Positions 23,285-37,525 of a stretch of 56,853 nt of DNA are shown piece after piece; position 1 is the stretch's first letter; every line of letters begins with the position of its first letter. Position numbers and translations under genes: made by a program. The notes beneath the pieces were generated by a model that did not search any database, was not told where the DNA came from, and worked only from the letters and a program-made list of their open reading frames with translations. Source of the DNA: Lichtheimia corymbifera B2541 (Eukaryota; Mucoromycota; Mucoromycetes; Mucorales; Lichtheimiaceae); contig JNEU01000831.1 of NCBI GenBank assembly GCA_000697475.1, forward strand, positions 1 to 56,853, in the 5' to 3' direction.

Positions 23285-23423
23285 GTGACATAAGTATGTC
23301 CTATGAGTTTCTCGGTCTCTCTCTCCAAAGGCCATCATTCATTCTTTTTACGTATGCATTTATTTGCGTGTTGTAATAGATGAGTGCGTTAAAATGAGAA
23401 ATATAAAAACAAAATGAAAACTT

Positions 23424-25712
23424 CTATAGGTCATCGTCATCGGATACATCTTCCTCCATGGCATCTGCCATATCTTCATCATCGCTACTGAGATAGGCTC
23501 GTGCTTCTTCATCATCACTCATGAATCCATCCGCTTCAGCTTCATCATCTGAATCTTGTTCCACATAGACATTGGTGCCATCAGTAGCTTCTTGTTCGCT
23601 ATGTCGTGTCCGGGTGTCAATTTGATTTTGAATAAGATCCAAACGACCACGCAATGCAAGGAGCTTGGGGAACACAGCGAGACGTGAATCCAATGCTTGA
23701 TAAAAGTTTGACAACTTGCCAACCAAGTCAGGTACAGTCATGAGATAACTGGTGTGTACAAGAAGAACCGTTTTGATCCATTCAGCCAATGCGGGTCCTC
23801 GGTTGGGTTTGTTTTGGAATCGTGCAATAAGTTGTTGCATCAAGGGAATCACATAGGTGCTAGGTAACCGCTGTACAGTGGATCGAATCACCTCGGGTTT
23901 GCTGTGCATAAAACATGACTCCAAAAGATGTTGGTCATTGGTGTGAAGAGCTTGTACAAGTACTTGTTGCAGTGATCCAGCTGCTGGCATGTTGGGTGTA
24001 TCCTGCGACTTTTTGCTCTTGTCGGCATCACCAGCTGTGCCATCTTCCAACTCCATCTCATTAAGCTTGTCGGCAATAGAAGGGCCTATTGACTCTCCAC
24101 CAGCAGCATGGCCATCCTCCATGGTTGGGTTTTGCATTGAAAAGTCTGTATTACCAATCACCTTGATTGCTCCTTCCTTGTATGCCTTGCGAGTCGTTTT
24201 CTAATCCAATGCTGTTAATATACAACATCCTCTTCCTTATACAAGCCGTTATATATACATACCAAGTTATTCATTGCCACTGAGGCATCATCCACCAAAT
24301 GGTTGCCTTGTTGTTGTCGGGTCAAGACAATATCATCCAACACTGCACCCGTTTCTTCATTCACGTATCGCACCACTTCAAAGGATGGTAAGAAACTGGA
24401 ACCACGTGCAATCATGACAGCCTTTCCATTGTGATCAGAAACAAAGCTTGCAGCAAGTACAGGAATGATGGTTTCATTCTCGCCTTCACTGCTGGCAACC
24501 ACCTTGATGTTGGATTCAGGTTGACGAGTAGTGACACGAGCAGCCTTTCGTCGATGGCGAGGAGCAGATGCAACACCAGAAGAAGAAGCATTTTCCCAAA
24601 TACCCACAGTGCCATCTTCAGCAACTGCCAATACTGAGGACTCGGTTTCTGAAAAGTCGATTTGTGAAGCATTGTTTTCAAGAGTAAGAGCTGTCAAGTT
24701 GTTGGCATTGTTGTTGGTAGATTGAGCATCCCACACGTTGATATAGCGATCATCGTCAGCAATCGAAATCAAGAGATCGTCATCTTGAGAAAATTCGAGA
24801 TCCTTGACAAAACTAGCATGACCCGTGAATTTCTATATTGGATATATCATTAGCCTTCTTTTCCTTATTCATCATCCATACAAATAAATACAAACCTTGA
24901 AAGCTTTACGTTCATCCACATTCCAAAGACTAATAGCATGACCAGCAATAGCAAGCTTGGTTTGATCATGGCTCAATGCTAATCGACGGACACTCTTCTC
25001 ATTGGCCTTCCATTTGCTAATGATACCCCAAAACATCATTAGATCACTGATATCTTGCCTCGATCCTCCAATCTACTTACAAGATTTCCTTCTCATGTTC
25101 AATGTCCCATTCCACCACATAATTGTCTTCTGAAATCGAATAACCCTTGGTGCCTGCCTTGTTGAGGACAAAGTCTGTCACGGGCATAGTGTGTGCATCC
25201 GATAACCGCTTGACAATGCTGCCATGTGCAAGAGAGTAGAGAAGGATGTTGCCAGTGTTTGTACCCAATGCGACCACCTTCAATGTATCATGTGTCCTTC
25301 GCTTCTTGCCAGCCTTTCCATCATGTGACTATAATGTATGCAATAGGGGATAAGCAAATCAAAAACATAGGTGCTACTGCAGAATAGAGTTTATATATAC
25401 CTGACCAAGACCACCATTGTCAATGACCGATCCCCAAGAGAGACAAGTGAATCGTTCTTTGTTTTCGGCAGAGTAATCGTTGCTGACGGTGCCAGATCGT
25501 GTGCTAAAGATCCGAAGTCGGTGGCGATCAACGCTGTGTGTTACAATTGCAAAGTGCTCGGCAGCTGCAGTGCGATCGAATGCCGAGAATAAAACACCGG
25601 CAGTATTCGAAGTCTCGGCAGTGGACGTGTCAGGATTCGGCTTGAATGACTTTTTACCCATGGAGGACAAGGAGGTGGCGGTTATGGAAAAAGAACAAGG
25701 CGGGTTTTTCAT
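23424..25712 (-). CDS. UTP5: U3 snoRNA-associated protein Utp5 (WDR43), t-UTP complex
   Basis: Nucleolar WD40 protein of the t-UTP/UTP-A subcomplex, needed for pre-18S rRNA transcription and processing. Five exons: 25712-25401, 25328-25081, 25016-24896, 24832-24263, 24200-23424, giving 675 aa. The N-terminal ~400 residues show WD40-type repeats (VTHSVDRHRLRIFSTRSGTV, ALGTNTGNILLYSL, KSVRRLALSHDQTKLAIAG, SIADDDRYINVWDAQ). The C-terminal Utp12 domain spans LQQVLVQALHTNDQHLLESC through LDLIQNQID, and the end is strongly acidic (DSDDEAEADGF, DVSDDDDL). Start and frame are consistent across all junctions. WDR43/Utp5 is preferred over Utp12 or Utp4 because there is a single WD domain followed directly by a terminal Utp12 domain. 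Confidence 0.88.
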
Positions 25713-26853
25713 CTTTCACCTGTGTCTTTGACAAGTTCACTCATCCCCGAAAAAACCAGCCGTCACATAACCCAGCCAGCAGGTGGCTCAGGGCAGCCTC
25801 ATTATAACTATGCATGCATGTTCATTGTACTTGACACCCCAATGCGAATCAATTCATTGTTCGGCAAAAATAATGTGAAGTTACAACAAATGAAGTATAG
25901 TATCAAAATAGTAATTTGTATATTGCTTGTAACTTGTTGCTTTCACATGGTCAGATATTTTCAGTGGGATATAACAACCGCTTCTACTTACGAAACTTGT
26001 CGATAACTGTCCTCTTTATGAGTATAACCATGATCCCAGGGGGAAACTGCCTGGACAATGGTTTCCTTGAAAAATGGGAGATTGCCAACATCCATTACAT
26101 ACCTCGTTAATCAACAGGTCATTTCTCTATACCTAAATGTAGGTGCAGTAGAGAAATATGTCAAATCTTGTATCATCACCAACAGAATTTCCTAACAGAT
26201 TGCTATGGTATTGGATGACTTACTGATGAGATCAATGAACACTTGATCATGTATATATATATAAAGTCTATCCACCCTGCAAATGATCCGCCAAGTGCTT
26301 ACACTTCCCAAGGACCATGTTTCTCCTCCTCCTTAGACCCACGATTTGTGATTTATAAAGGTTATAGGGGTCGCTGAACATTATCGATTTTGGAATCTAA
26401 GAATACTGTCAAGGTTATATGTAACAAGAAACCAACTGTGTTCCACAGCAGCGTTACATAGAGGTCCTTGTGATAGGATGCTGGTAGTATATAAAGAGAG
26501 AGTGAGATGTTTTGATGTTTCTTCCTGTTGAGATAACCAGAGACGACACATTCCGGGTCCAAAGTGAAAGGCCAACGTCAGCTCCTTTCCTTCTTTGAAG
26601 GTTAGACCTAGATCATCCGCTTGTATGCTGCTGATGGATGTCAAATAAAACAAGGAGATTTACCCATGAGAACCTTAATTAGCGTACGTATCACTTACCC
26701 ACGCAACGGTGACCTAAAACATCTTTTTAGTTACTCGGACAGTTATACAAATTCAAGATATTAGCCCACTTACATATCGCAAACCTTTGTCCTAGAACTT
26801 TATCCTTCTGTTGATATCATCGCTCTGATTTATATATCACGATCCCACACCTT
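25713..26853. other. 5' flank of membrane paralogue 1, duplicated at 30,160-30,360
   Basis: 25745-25860 shares CATGCATG(T/C)T(C/T)ATTGTACTTGACACCCC and ATCAATTCATTGTT with 30170-30275, so this flank belongs to the segmental duplication. TATA-like sequences are at 26251-26263 and 26827-26834. No additional gene is supported. Confidence 0.6.
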
Positions 26854-28103
26854 ATGGTTTTCAATTTCACGCATTTGATCCTTGGCGGTGACCATGGATA
26901 TGAGTTTGCTGAGGGCTCACAGGTCTTTATCAAGTTCTGCAGCAACATTTCTGTTCCTGGCTATATGTCGTTCTTTCATTGCGCGCATGCTTTTGAAGGG
27001 GGATTCAAGCTAATCCTTGGCACGGAATATGAGATCTATCATGAGAGAAGAGAGATAGTACTACGAGAGATTGAGCCGACGGATAAGGCGCAGGAGGATA
27101 GCTTTAAAAGCGTTAAAACTAGTGCAGATCATGGAAGGTAAGCCTGCAAGCCGATACCAATCCTTCATATCTTAAATCAATGTGCACATACTGTAGGAGC
27201 TTGACAAGCCATCCGAAAACGAATAACAATGATATTCAACGAGCTAACCAGGAAACTGAAGAAGGCCAAGTGCACATTGGAGGGATCTATGACGATGAAG
27301 AAGCAATACACGTGAAAATACTTGAGATTATTGATGACCTTTCTTCAGGTCAGCAGACCCTGGTAACTACATGCACTCCGCAGTCTCGAATCTACAAGAA
27401 TACTGATCGCAAGTGACAGGAAACGGACACCTTTGAAGAATATATTGAGGAAGAAGATGACGATGGTAAAAAATTCGTACGGCAAAAAGATGACCTCCCT
27501 GCCGAAAGAGTCCTCTATTATGTATATCGATCATCTGCTAGCAGACGACAGAAGATTTTGCAATATGCTATCTTTACCACTGCACACCTTGGTGTTTTTG
27601 CATTCTTGTTCCAAGTATTTGACGACCGAGGTGTTATAATGCAAGTTTGCTGCTACTCCCAGCTTGCAGTGTTATTGCTATGTTTCCTTTTGTATCCATT
27701 TTCATACCTGCTGGATATCATGGCTGTCTTCAGGATCCAACAAGCTGCCAAGTACTTTGAATTTCTTGAGCGTGAGGAGTATTATCTCGAGCAGGAAAGC
27801 GGCACCAGATATATACATCGCATCTATGTTGTAAACGAGTTTGAGATCTCACCTAATCAAAGCACTGAAAAACAAAAGAAGCTAGATGGGATTACATGGA
27901 CGACTTGGGGGTTAGTTGACAGTAACAGCTACACATCGCCTATACTCGACGTTCTATTTGCTGTAACTGCGTTGATGGTTGAGTGCCTTACGATAGTCTA
28001 TGTATACAATAATACTCGGCAAGATGACCGTAAACAAGGTGATGACGAATCACAAGCACTGTCAGCCATAAGCAATGCTTGCAAACTCTTGGGCTGTGAA
28101 TAG
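26854..28103 (+). CDS. Unrecognised membrane protein, tandem paralogue 1
   Basis: Three exons: 26854-27137, 27197-27362, 27420-28103, giving 377 aa; the second intron has a TACTGATC branch site and CAG acceptor. Exon 1 encodes a soluble domain with KFCSNISVPGYM and TEYEIYHERRE. The middle is acidic (EEYIEEEDDDG). The C-terminal half has about three membrane helices (LQYAIFTTAHLGVFAFLFQV; CYSQLAVLLLCFLLYPFSYL; ILDVLFAVTALMVECLTIVY) with a helical hydrophilic loop between the second and third. The second gene, at 30997-32050, matches in every part. I know no named family with this layout. An upstream exon cannot be excluded because the TATA-like sequence is only about 20-27 bp before the ATG. 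Confidence 0.65.
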
Positions 28104-30002
28104 ACACGACAGCTATGATGCTTTTGCTTTGCATCACTGGGAATCCAAGCGAAACACTGCGATAGACAATATGTTGCTATAGTCACAATTGATCATAACG
28201 ACCTTTCTCAATCGTCGATAGCCATTCATTGTATTAACTTCTACTAAACCAATATAGAGTGAACCAACCATATCCCTTTCTTATGCTTTGGTAGCTTTCC
28301 TTTTTGTATCAAACAGGCGCCACCCCACGCTATGTTAGACAGGCTCAGCTGCCCTCATTTCGCGCTGATAGCGTGTGGGGCCGCTCAAGCCAATATAAAT
28401 CGCGAGATAGTAACTACGAATAAGAATGCTCAATAGTAAAGCTCTGGCCAATGAGAAAGGTGGATAGTAACCAGTAGCTGGTGCAATGCTGTTGCTGCAT
28501 GAAACGCATAAGGACAGGCACAACGCGTTTTATAAAAGTCAACCTTTTTATTTTCATTATTTTTCACTTCTGCACTAGTGAGCAAACAGGACGTCCAAAG
28601 GGTCAAAGAGCCCAATGGGACATACAACTCGTCGTCCATGAACAAAGGAATCCGGTACACGATAGACATTGCCTTCCTTTCCAACCAGCAAACGCCCAGC
28701 AATTCGGTCTTGTCATATCCACCGCCTACACCCCTTGTCCTCACGTCGAATGACGACACCAATGACCAACCCATTCGAGATCTTGAAGCTGACGGACCAG
28801 GTGTTCCGCTATCTGATTTGCTTGTGGATACGGAGCCTTTTGCAATCACTACGAACAATGATGGTGTAGACGACATCTGGATGATGATGATGATGGCGCC
28901 ATGGACCAACAAGAAAGTTATATGAATGATGGTATCAAAGAACTGTTCAAGGACCAGGCCATGCACATGTATATCTGCTCAAGATGCAAGCAAGTGAAGG
29001 AGTATGGTGAGCTACGCCGATACAACAAGTCTCTTTTGGATATACCCTCACGATGCTTTCTTTGTCTTGCGTAGAAAGCTTGATCCAGATATACTTCATT
29101 TGCGTCATATATTCATTTGGATACCACTCATACTGATGAAACACTTTCCAGGTTACTTGGAGCGTGTTGGCAAGGCAACTGTGGCCACGGTACGCTGATG
29201 GATACAACATGCATTATAAACACCCGAGTATTTACGTTCAGAATACACTGTGCGGAAGTATCGAACAATACAGCATATACGCAGATCAACAATGAGAATG
29301 TAATAGCTTCCGTTGACCAGCATGTGCAAACGCCATCAGCACTTCATCCAAGACCACAAAAACTATCACGTGCAATTCAATCGCAAACATCACCTATCGT
29401 ACTATAAGCTCAACATCATGTGATACGACAACTCGCTCACCATGACAATAACGACAACAACTCAAATCACCCACCAACACTACCTCCTCGTATTCAACAA
29501 CGTCTACCAGCGCCATCTACATAGTATTGCAACTCCCAGCATGTGGCATGATACAGAAAACAAGCCAACTTTAGCACCAAAGCCAATCACTACTACCACA
29601 CCACCACAAGTTTTACAGCACAACATTCTTAGAAATAACCTTCCCAACATACAACCATGACTAGTAATATCCTTGATAGTATCCCTATTAAACGAGGTAG
29701 ATGTTTTTAGCAAATGTAATCAGAATGGATGTAAAGGAAGTCATGGGTGTGGAAGATGTGATACTACATAGAATAAACAACATATCCAATAATAAGCATT
29801 CTACCAAACTTCTGTGAGAGTATCAATGAGAGCATCAATTCGCTACGCGAACCGATGCTACATACCCAAAAAAAATTAAATAGGGATGGCCCGACCCATG
29901 TTACTCGGCCCTGATTTTGGGACTATGATAGATCAGACCTACAACTATACTGCATCAAACTTGTAACCCATATTGATAGACAATTCCTTCTTATTATTGA
30001 CA
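28104..30002 (+). other. About 1.9 kb segment separating paralogue 1 from its duplicated 3' flank
   Basis: In the second copy the shared 3' flank begins about 70 bp after the stop codon (32120). In the first copy the matching flank begins at about 30003, 1.9 kb after the stop. The extra DNA carries a TATA-like sequence (28528-28536, TTTTATAAAAG) followed by a decayed Cys-rich ORF. I could not find clear terminal repeats or a target-site duplication. Confidence 0.55.
28638..29776 (+). pseudogene. Decayed Cys-rich (zinc-finger-like) ORF
   Basis: From ATG 28638 the frame encodes a polar, Pro-rich stretch ending near TTNNDGVDDI. It then shifts by one base at about 28872. The continuing frame has a poly-Asp run and YICSRCKQVKEYGELRRYNK ... 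CFLCLA, ending at 29074, with two CxxC pairs. Later fragments in varying frames (LMDTTCIINTRVFTFRIHC; HHDNNDNNSNHPP) lead to a terminal Cys cluster, KCNQNGCKGSHGCGRCDTT, near 29710-29776. A poor intron (GTGTAG donor) could mend the first break, but later stops remain. The family is not recognised. The two Cys clusters suggest a nucleic-acid-binding or mobile-element protein; that is inference. Confidence 0.4.
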
Positions 30003-30155
30003 ATAGTAATTATTAAATCATGTTTATTGGAGCTCTTCGATTACGTATCATCCTTTATGATGTGGAAAAACAATTGGAGGAGGACCCTGAAAGCGGGATG
30101 CTATGCTGTTACTTCGCCTAAGGTTAGACACGGATCGAATGCTGGTTTCCAGTTG
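30003..30155 (-). pseudogene. Duplicated 3' tail of the neighbouring gene (32124-33425)
   Basis: The reverse complement reads like the last ~45 codons of the gene at 32124-33425: …IRSVSN…, ASRFQGPPP and FPHH, versus …VRSVPN…, ASRFQGPPP and FPHD in the intact gene. A stop follows FPHHKG, so the frame is lost before the end. The plus-strand landmarks GGAGCTCTTCGATTACGTATCAT and GGAGGAGGACC are shared with 32139-32200. It is a by-product of the duplication that copied the membrane-protein gene. Confidence 0.8.
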
Positions 30156-30159
30156 TCAC

Positions 30160-30996
30160 AGTGACGAGTGACCAGACAGCATGTGGCACAGGGCAACCAC
30201 CTCATTGCAACCATTCATGCATGCTTATTGTACTTGACACCCCGGATGCTTATCAATTCATTGTTTATCTTAATAAAGACATTCACCTAAAAACAATTGG
30301 TTGCTTCCACATACTAGATACTCTCAATGAGATTCAAATCCACTTCTACCTATGTCAGCACTAGCATGTAACATGGCGTATTATATTCAACCCACATGCA
30401 GTCTTTTGATGTTACTATGGCGTTTACACGTCTTATAAGTGATACTGTACAATGCTTATTCCTACGTTCACAGCCATGAATGTAGATGATGTCAGTCTTA
30501 TATGTAAAGAAAGCTATTACACTTCACTGCCATAGCAAAATCATGTATGCGAGCAATAGCATTCAGGTGTTGTGGAGTTTCTTTATGCATGTACTCGAAA
30601 TGGTATCCCATCAATATGTGCATGGGATTTGGTATTATGGAATGAAGAGATAGAAATGCCCAATTGACACATATACATATTCCAGCGCTTCAAACACGCG
30701 ATGTCTGTTTATGTTTATGACTATTTTAGGGGAGAAGACCGGGAGATCAGCGAGCGGCCATTGGGGAAGCAGAGTATTCTTTTTGGGGGCAAACTGCTTG
30801 TTGAGCCGTACTCCTGATTTGTGTGGGTGTTCAGCTAGTGATATAAAGCTCGCTGATCGAGTTTTTGGGGATATGGAGATGTCTGGCCAGTAGGTCTCAT
30901 TCCGAAAAAAAAAGATAACATGTGGGGTCGGGAGCAGAGCAACTTTCTTTTCTACATACCATTTCTCTACTTTATTCCCAGAGGCCTTAATCACCT
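30160..30996. other. 5' flank of membrane paralogue 2
   Basis: The first ~120 bases are the second copy of the flank at 25745. The rest is unique. No gene is supported here. Confidence 0.5.
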
Positions 30997-32050
30997 ATGC
31001 CTATCATATCCACGCAATCAATCATCGGCTTATCCCAATTTAAACTTTCCAATGGTTCAAGAGCGCTCACTAAGTTTTGCGAACAAGTCTCTGTCCCCGA
31101 TAACATGGTATTCGAGCGATCGCAGCATGCCTTTGATGGTTGGTGTGAGTCGATCATCAGCACGGATTATGACATCTATCACATGAGGCGAAAAAGGAAG
31201 AAAAGAAGGAAAAGGGAGGTACCAGTCGACCCTAACAGTGGGGAAAATAGACGTCGTGGAAGGTATGCCAAAATGCTGCTGTTAACACTTTGAATGCTAA
31301 AGCAAGATGCATAGTGATGTGACCCTGAATGGCCATGAATATACGAACAACAACTATAGTAATCAAGTGGAATTTGAAGAATACCTCGAGGAAGATGATG
31401 GCAATGGAAATGTTCGTGAAGTGACAGAAAATCCGTCCACGAGATCGGTTTATTACATATACAAGGTTTCGGTTACCAGGCGACAAAGGATTATGCAATA
31501 TGCGTTCTTTACCACTGCCCACGCTAGTGTTTGCACGGTTTTATTTCAAGTATTTGAAGATCGAGGTGTCATTATGCAAGTTTGCTTTTATATCTTCCTC
31601 ATAAAACTGCTACTGTGCTTCATGTCATATGTCTTTACCTATGCATTGGATTTTATGGTAGTCCGCAAGATCAGACACAAGGTGGAGGCTGTCGAAGCTG
31701 CCGAACGCAGAGACTATGACCTTAGCCATGGAAGATGTACCCCGAGTTATACACATTTTATCTATGCCGTAGATAAGTGTGAACTCTCCTCTATCCATAT
31801 ACACGAGAGACAGAGTGCTACAATGGGAGAAGATGTGCATGGTTTTCATGGACAAAACAGGTACACATTTCCTGTACTCGACATTATATTTGCTATTTCT
31901 GTGATGGTGGTTCAGTGCCTTGCCATGGTCTACTTATACAACAACAAGCCAGAGACTGATCTCGACGGACAAGATGAAAAGTCAAAAGAAACGTTAAATG
32001 CGATAGCCAACATTTGCCAGGTTTTGGGGCTAGTAAGTGGCAAGGAGTGA
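30997..32050 (+). CDS. Unrecognised membrane protein, tandem paralogue 2
   Basis: Two exons: 30997-31262 and 31303-32050, giving 337 aa. The intron is only about 40 bp (branch GTTAACA, acceptor CTAAAG), and the second intron of paralogue 1 has no counterpart. Matching landmarks are KFCEQVSVPDNM, TDYDIYHMRRK, FEEYLEEDDGNG, MQYAFFTTAHASVCTVLFQV, FEDRGVIMQVC and FPVLDIIFAISVMVVQCLAM. It has a Lys/Arg-rich stretch (RRKRKKRRKR) after the first domain that paralogue 1 lacks. About three membrane helices are visible. Its stop lies 73 bp from that of the convergent gene at 32124. Function unknown. Confidence 0.7.
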
Positions 32051-32123
32051 GATGTTTCATCTTATGTACGATCGGGCATGTTTCGTATGTATATTCTTAT
32101 TGACAATTAAACAAAAGTACTTA

Positions 32124-33425
32124 TTACATCATATTTATTGGGGCTCTTCGATTACGTATCATTATTTCATCGTGTGGGAAAGCAAATGGAGGAGGACCTT
32201 GGAATCGGGATGCTGTACTGCTACTTCGCCTAACGAGATTAGGCACGGATCGCACGCTGGTATCGGATGATTTTCGTCGTCTTACGGGCCATGATCCTCT
32301 CGGATAAGCATAATGGTGCGCTGTATGATGGTATTGGTGTTGGGGATGGGGATGGTAATAAGGATGAACCATCATGGTAGATGACCAAGGTCTTTGACGA
32401 TGGTGTTGGTGTTGATATGCAGCAGCAGTAGCAGGATGACGGCGATAATAGTAATAATAACGACGTCGTCTATCATCCTGATCCTCTTGCTCACTTTCCT
32501 CCTCTTCTTCTTCTGACGCATAGCCTGAACTTGCTTCATCCTCTTCCTCTTCATCATCGACTGACAAACAACATGCTTCATGCTCGAGATCATCCTCATC
32601 ATCATCCTCATCATGACTTTGACCCAGCCTGATACTCGATTGCCGTCTTCGAAAAGGAGGTGAGCATGTTGAAAGTGGCTGTACATCAGCACCAGTACCA
32701 GCACCAGTGACGTGTGTAGATAATTGCTGTAATTGTTGTTGCAATTCGCATAATTTTGCATACATCCAATCTTCCCTTTGCCTACGTTCCTTTTCCCGCT
32801 TTAGCCATTCCTGTTGTTCTTGTTGATAATGCTTCAGTTGTTGATAGATGGATTCCAATTCCTGCTCGGTACATGATGATCGTGCAACATGAAAAGCGCC
32901 ACTTTCTTCACCTGATGATGGTGATGACGCAACTTGGGTTTTATCCTTTGCAGTGGATTGTAATACGGTATGTTGAGTAGGTGGCACGGCGTTGATTGGT
33001 TTGGGCATCATGAGTGGTGGTGGTGTGCTCACGGATCGTTTTCGTGAATGGCTGCTTGTTGCTACTCCTTGGTCGTATGAAAAGGTATGAAACGAGGATC
33101 GTCGTGGTCCCACAGTAGGCCGAATCGGTTTGCTCGAAGGGGGTGGTTGTTGCTGTTGTGATGCCAAGCTGGTTTCGTCGGTTTGTTGTGAAGATCGATG
33201 AAGGACATTGGTGATGGGTGGTGGGGTATAGGTGGTGTTGGTGTCTTCAGTCGTAAATTGAGGATAGCCAACAAGGTCCAAGACATCTGTAGGTGACTTG
33301 GCGCGTGAGGCAAGATTTGGAAACTCTCGTGTGAGAATACCAGAAGGGTCCATTGGCAGGTTCCGTGAGATGGATTCCATCCGCCCAAGCTTGCGCTTAG
33401 ACTTGAATAGTTTCTTTAATGGCAT
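32124..33425 (-). CDS. Unrecognised disordered coiled-coil protein (433 aa)
   Basis: Single exon from ATG 33425; the open frame extends a few codons upstream without an ATG. It starts basic (MPLKKLFKSKRKLGRM) and is Ser/Pro-rich for about 180 residues. A coiled coil follows (SIYQQLKHYQQEQQEWLKRE … KLCELQQQLQQLSTH), then an acidic block with EEEEEESEQEDQDD, a Tyr/His-rich stretch (RRRRYYYYYRR; HPYYHPHPQHQYHH) and a basic Ser-rich tail with SRFQGPPP. It resembles a fungal scaffold or cytoskeletal regulator, but no domain is identifiable. Its last ~45 codons are copied at 30003-30155. Confidence 0.7.
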   Translation of the reverse strand: MPLKKLFKSKRKLGRMESISRNLPMDPSGILTREFPNLASRAKSPTDVLDLVGYPQFTTEDTNTTYTPPPITNVLHRSSQQTDETSLASQQQQPPPSSKPIRPTVGPRRSSFHTFSYDQGVATSSHSRKRSVSTPPPLMMPKPINAVPPTQHTVLQSTAKDKTQVASSPSSGEESGAFHVARSSCTEQELESIYQQLKHYQQEQQEWLKREKERRQREDWMYAKLCELQQQLQQLSTHVTGAGTGADVQPLSTCSPPFRRRQSSIRLGQSHDEDDDEDDLEHEACCLSVDDEEEEDEASSGYASEEEEEESEQEDQDDRRRRYYYYYRRHPATAAAYQHQHHRQRPWSSTMMVHPYYHPHPQHQYHHTAHHYAYPRGSWPVRRRKSSDTSVRSVPNLVRRSSSTASRFQGPPPFAFPHDEIMIRNRRAPINMM

Positions 33426-34843
33426 ACAGGCTGGCACGTTGGATGATGTTGATGATGTATTGGAAAAGAAAAGGAAGACGAGAAAAATGAAAAAGAAAAA
33501 GACAAAAGAGGAGCGATTGTAAACAAAGAGTCAGGCTGCCCATTTTTGGTTCCTTGTGATCACCATTGGCATGTGAGGTCCCATTTTGCTCTTTATGACG
33601 ACACCGCATTCGGATGGCTCCTTGCGCATACTGGAGCTGCTTCTTTATGGGCGTGGTCATGGCTCAAAGTACAATGACAACAACAATTACCTTCCCACCA
33701 TGTGCTGAAAGCTATGCACACATGTCCACAGGTTGCGGATAATACCTGCTTTGGGTTGTATGCCATTCTCATCGCTCGTGCATGGAATCATCACGTGAAA
33801 TGAAAGCGAAGCAACATTAAACATGATTCATTTGACAGTATGTAAAACGGCACATGATATTGGGTGGCTCTTTACATGTTTTATACATTGTAGATCAGGC
33901 GATACATGGACAATTTTGCTGCAATATTTGTTATTCTATGGTAGTCTCTATATTAAAAAACCAAAGCACTTTCCAACTTTGCATGTTGTATTTTGACACT
34001 GTGGCATGTAGCTCCCTTGCTGTTATCGGTTGCGCCGTTCCGACATGTCGCACACTTTAATGCATGATGGCGATGCATACTGCAATATCAACAAAGTGAT
34101 AACAGGTTCAATGCTGGTTGTTGATCGAGTCTCTTGGATTAGGGGGTGGTGTATCCAAGAGACCTTCGTCTCATGGAAACCATTTCCATGTTTCAAGATG
34201 CTTTGAACCGGTTGCTGTTTACGTGGCTCGGTCAATGAGCGTATTATTTTAAAGTGGCGATGGGAGGTGCTGTCATGCAGCAGGTAGCACAACAGGCATG
34301 TTTACACGTTGCTCCCAAACATAATGAAATCATACCCTTCTCTGTGCTCTATGCATCGTCTTTAACAAACACGGACAATACACGTAATGGCTGCTTTATC
34401 AGCGTCGTCGTGTGTTGCGAATGTTTTCCCCATCCTGATTTCAATAATCATCATTTTTTGTGAAGAGTAGTCAAGGGATGATGGACAGCTTTCATTATGC
34501 TTCATATAGCACATTTCATATCAAATACGGGGAGAATGAATGATCCTTTCTTTCATTATCGGAAGCAGTATTGACTTGGGAGCATAGTAGTTTGTGAGAA
34601 AAGGAATTGTGGTGTCGATCAAGCAAGCATTCCTTAACTGCTGTTCTTGGCTGTCAATCAATCATCTCTTCATTCAATCTCTCTCACTCTCTCTCATTCT
34701 CTCATTTTTTTGACTTGGCATGTTTGTGTTGCCATGAGATCCCAATTTTACAAATGCATATTTTGCCAGGCGCCAAGCCCGAATCGTTTCTTTTACTTGT
34801 TCAACTTGCGACAACGTAATTATTACTACTCGACTGGCAGAAT
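33426..34843. other. Intergenic region, 1.4 kb
   Basis: A CT-rich tract (34678-34710) precedes the TMEM184 gene and could be part of its promoter or leader. No other gene, RNA or repeat was recognised. Confidence 0.5.
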
Positions 34844-37231
<2,388 letters not shown>

Positions 37232-37434
37232 TGATTGTATAAAATGACTTTTTTATGTTCCTTGGCAAATGTTTGATATGTGATGGTTCAGTGGTTGCTG
37301 GGATAGAAAATGGGGAAACTAAAAAAAAAGGATCGCCGCTCGGAGCAGTGGGCTGTTACACAAAAAGCCGAATGCCAAATTGATCGACGGAGAAGGAGAG
37401 AAAGGATCATCATCGTTCTCTTTCTTTCTCTTTT

Positions 37435-37440
37435 TATAAA
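37435..37440 (+). promoter_or_regulatory. TATA box of the PC-esterase gene
   Basis: TATAAA in a CT-rich context, 86-91 bases before the ATG at 37526, followed by an A/C-rich leader with CACACAT repeats. Confidence 0.6.
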
Positions 37441-37525
37441 CCATCCAAAACATACACACGCCCATCTATATACGCATATACACACATCCCACATACACAT
37501 ATACACACGCATATAGCTGACGACT

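Noticed and set aside
28430..28966. 178-codon minus-strand frame
   Set aside because: It is antisense to the Cys-rich ORF, whose composition and Cys motifs are more protein-like; no splice or promoter support on the minus strand.
32051..32123. 3' overlap between paralogue 2 and the disordered gene
   Set aside because: The stops are 73 bp apart, so the coding regions do not overlap; the shared flank is explained by the duplication.
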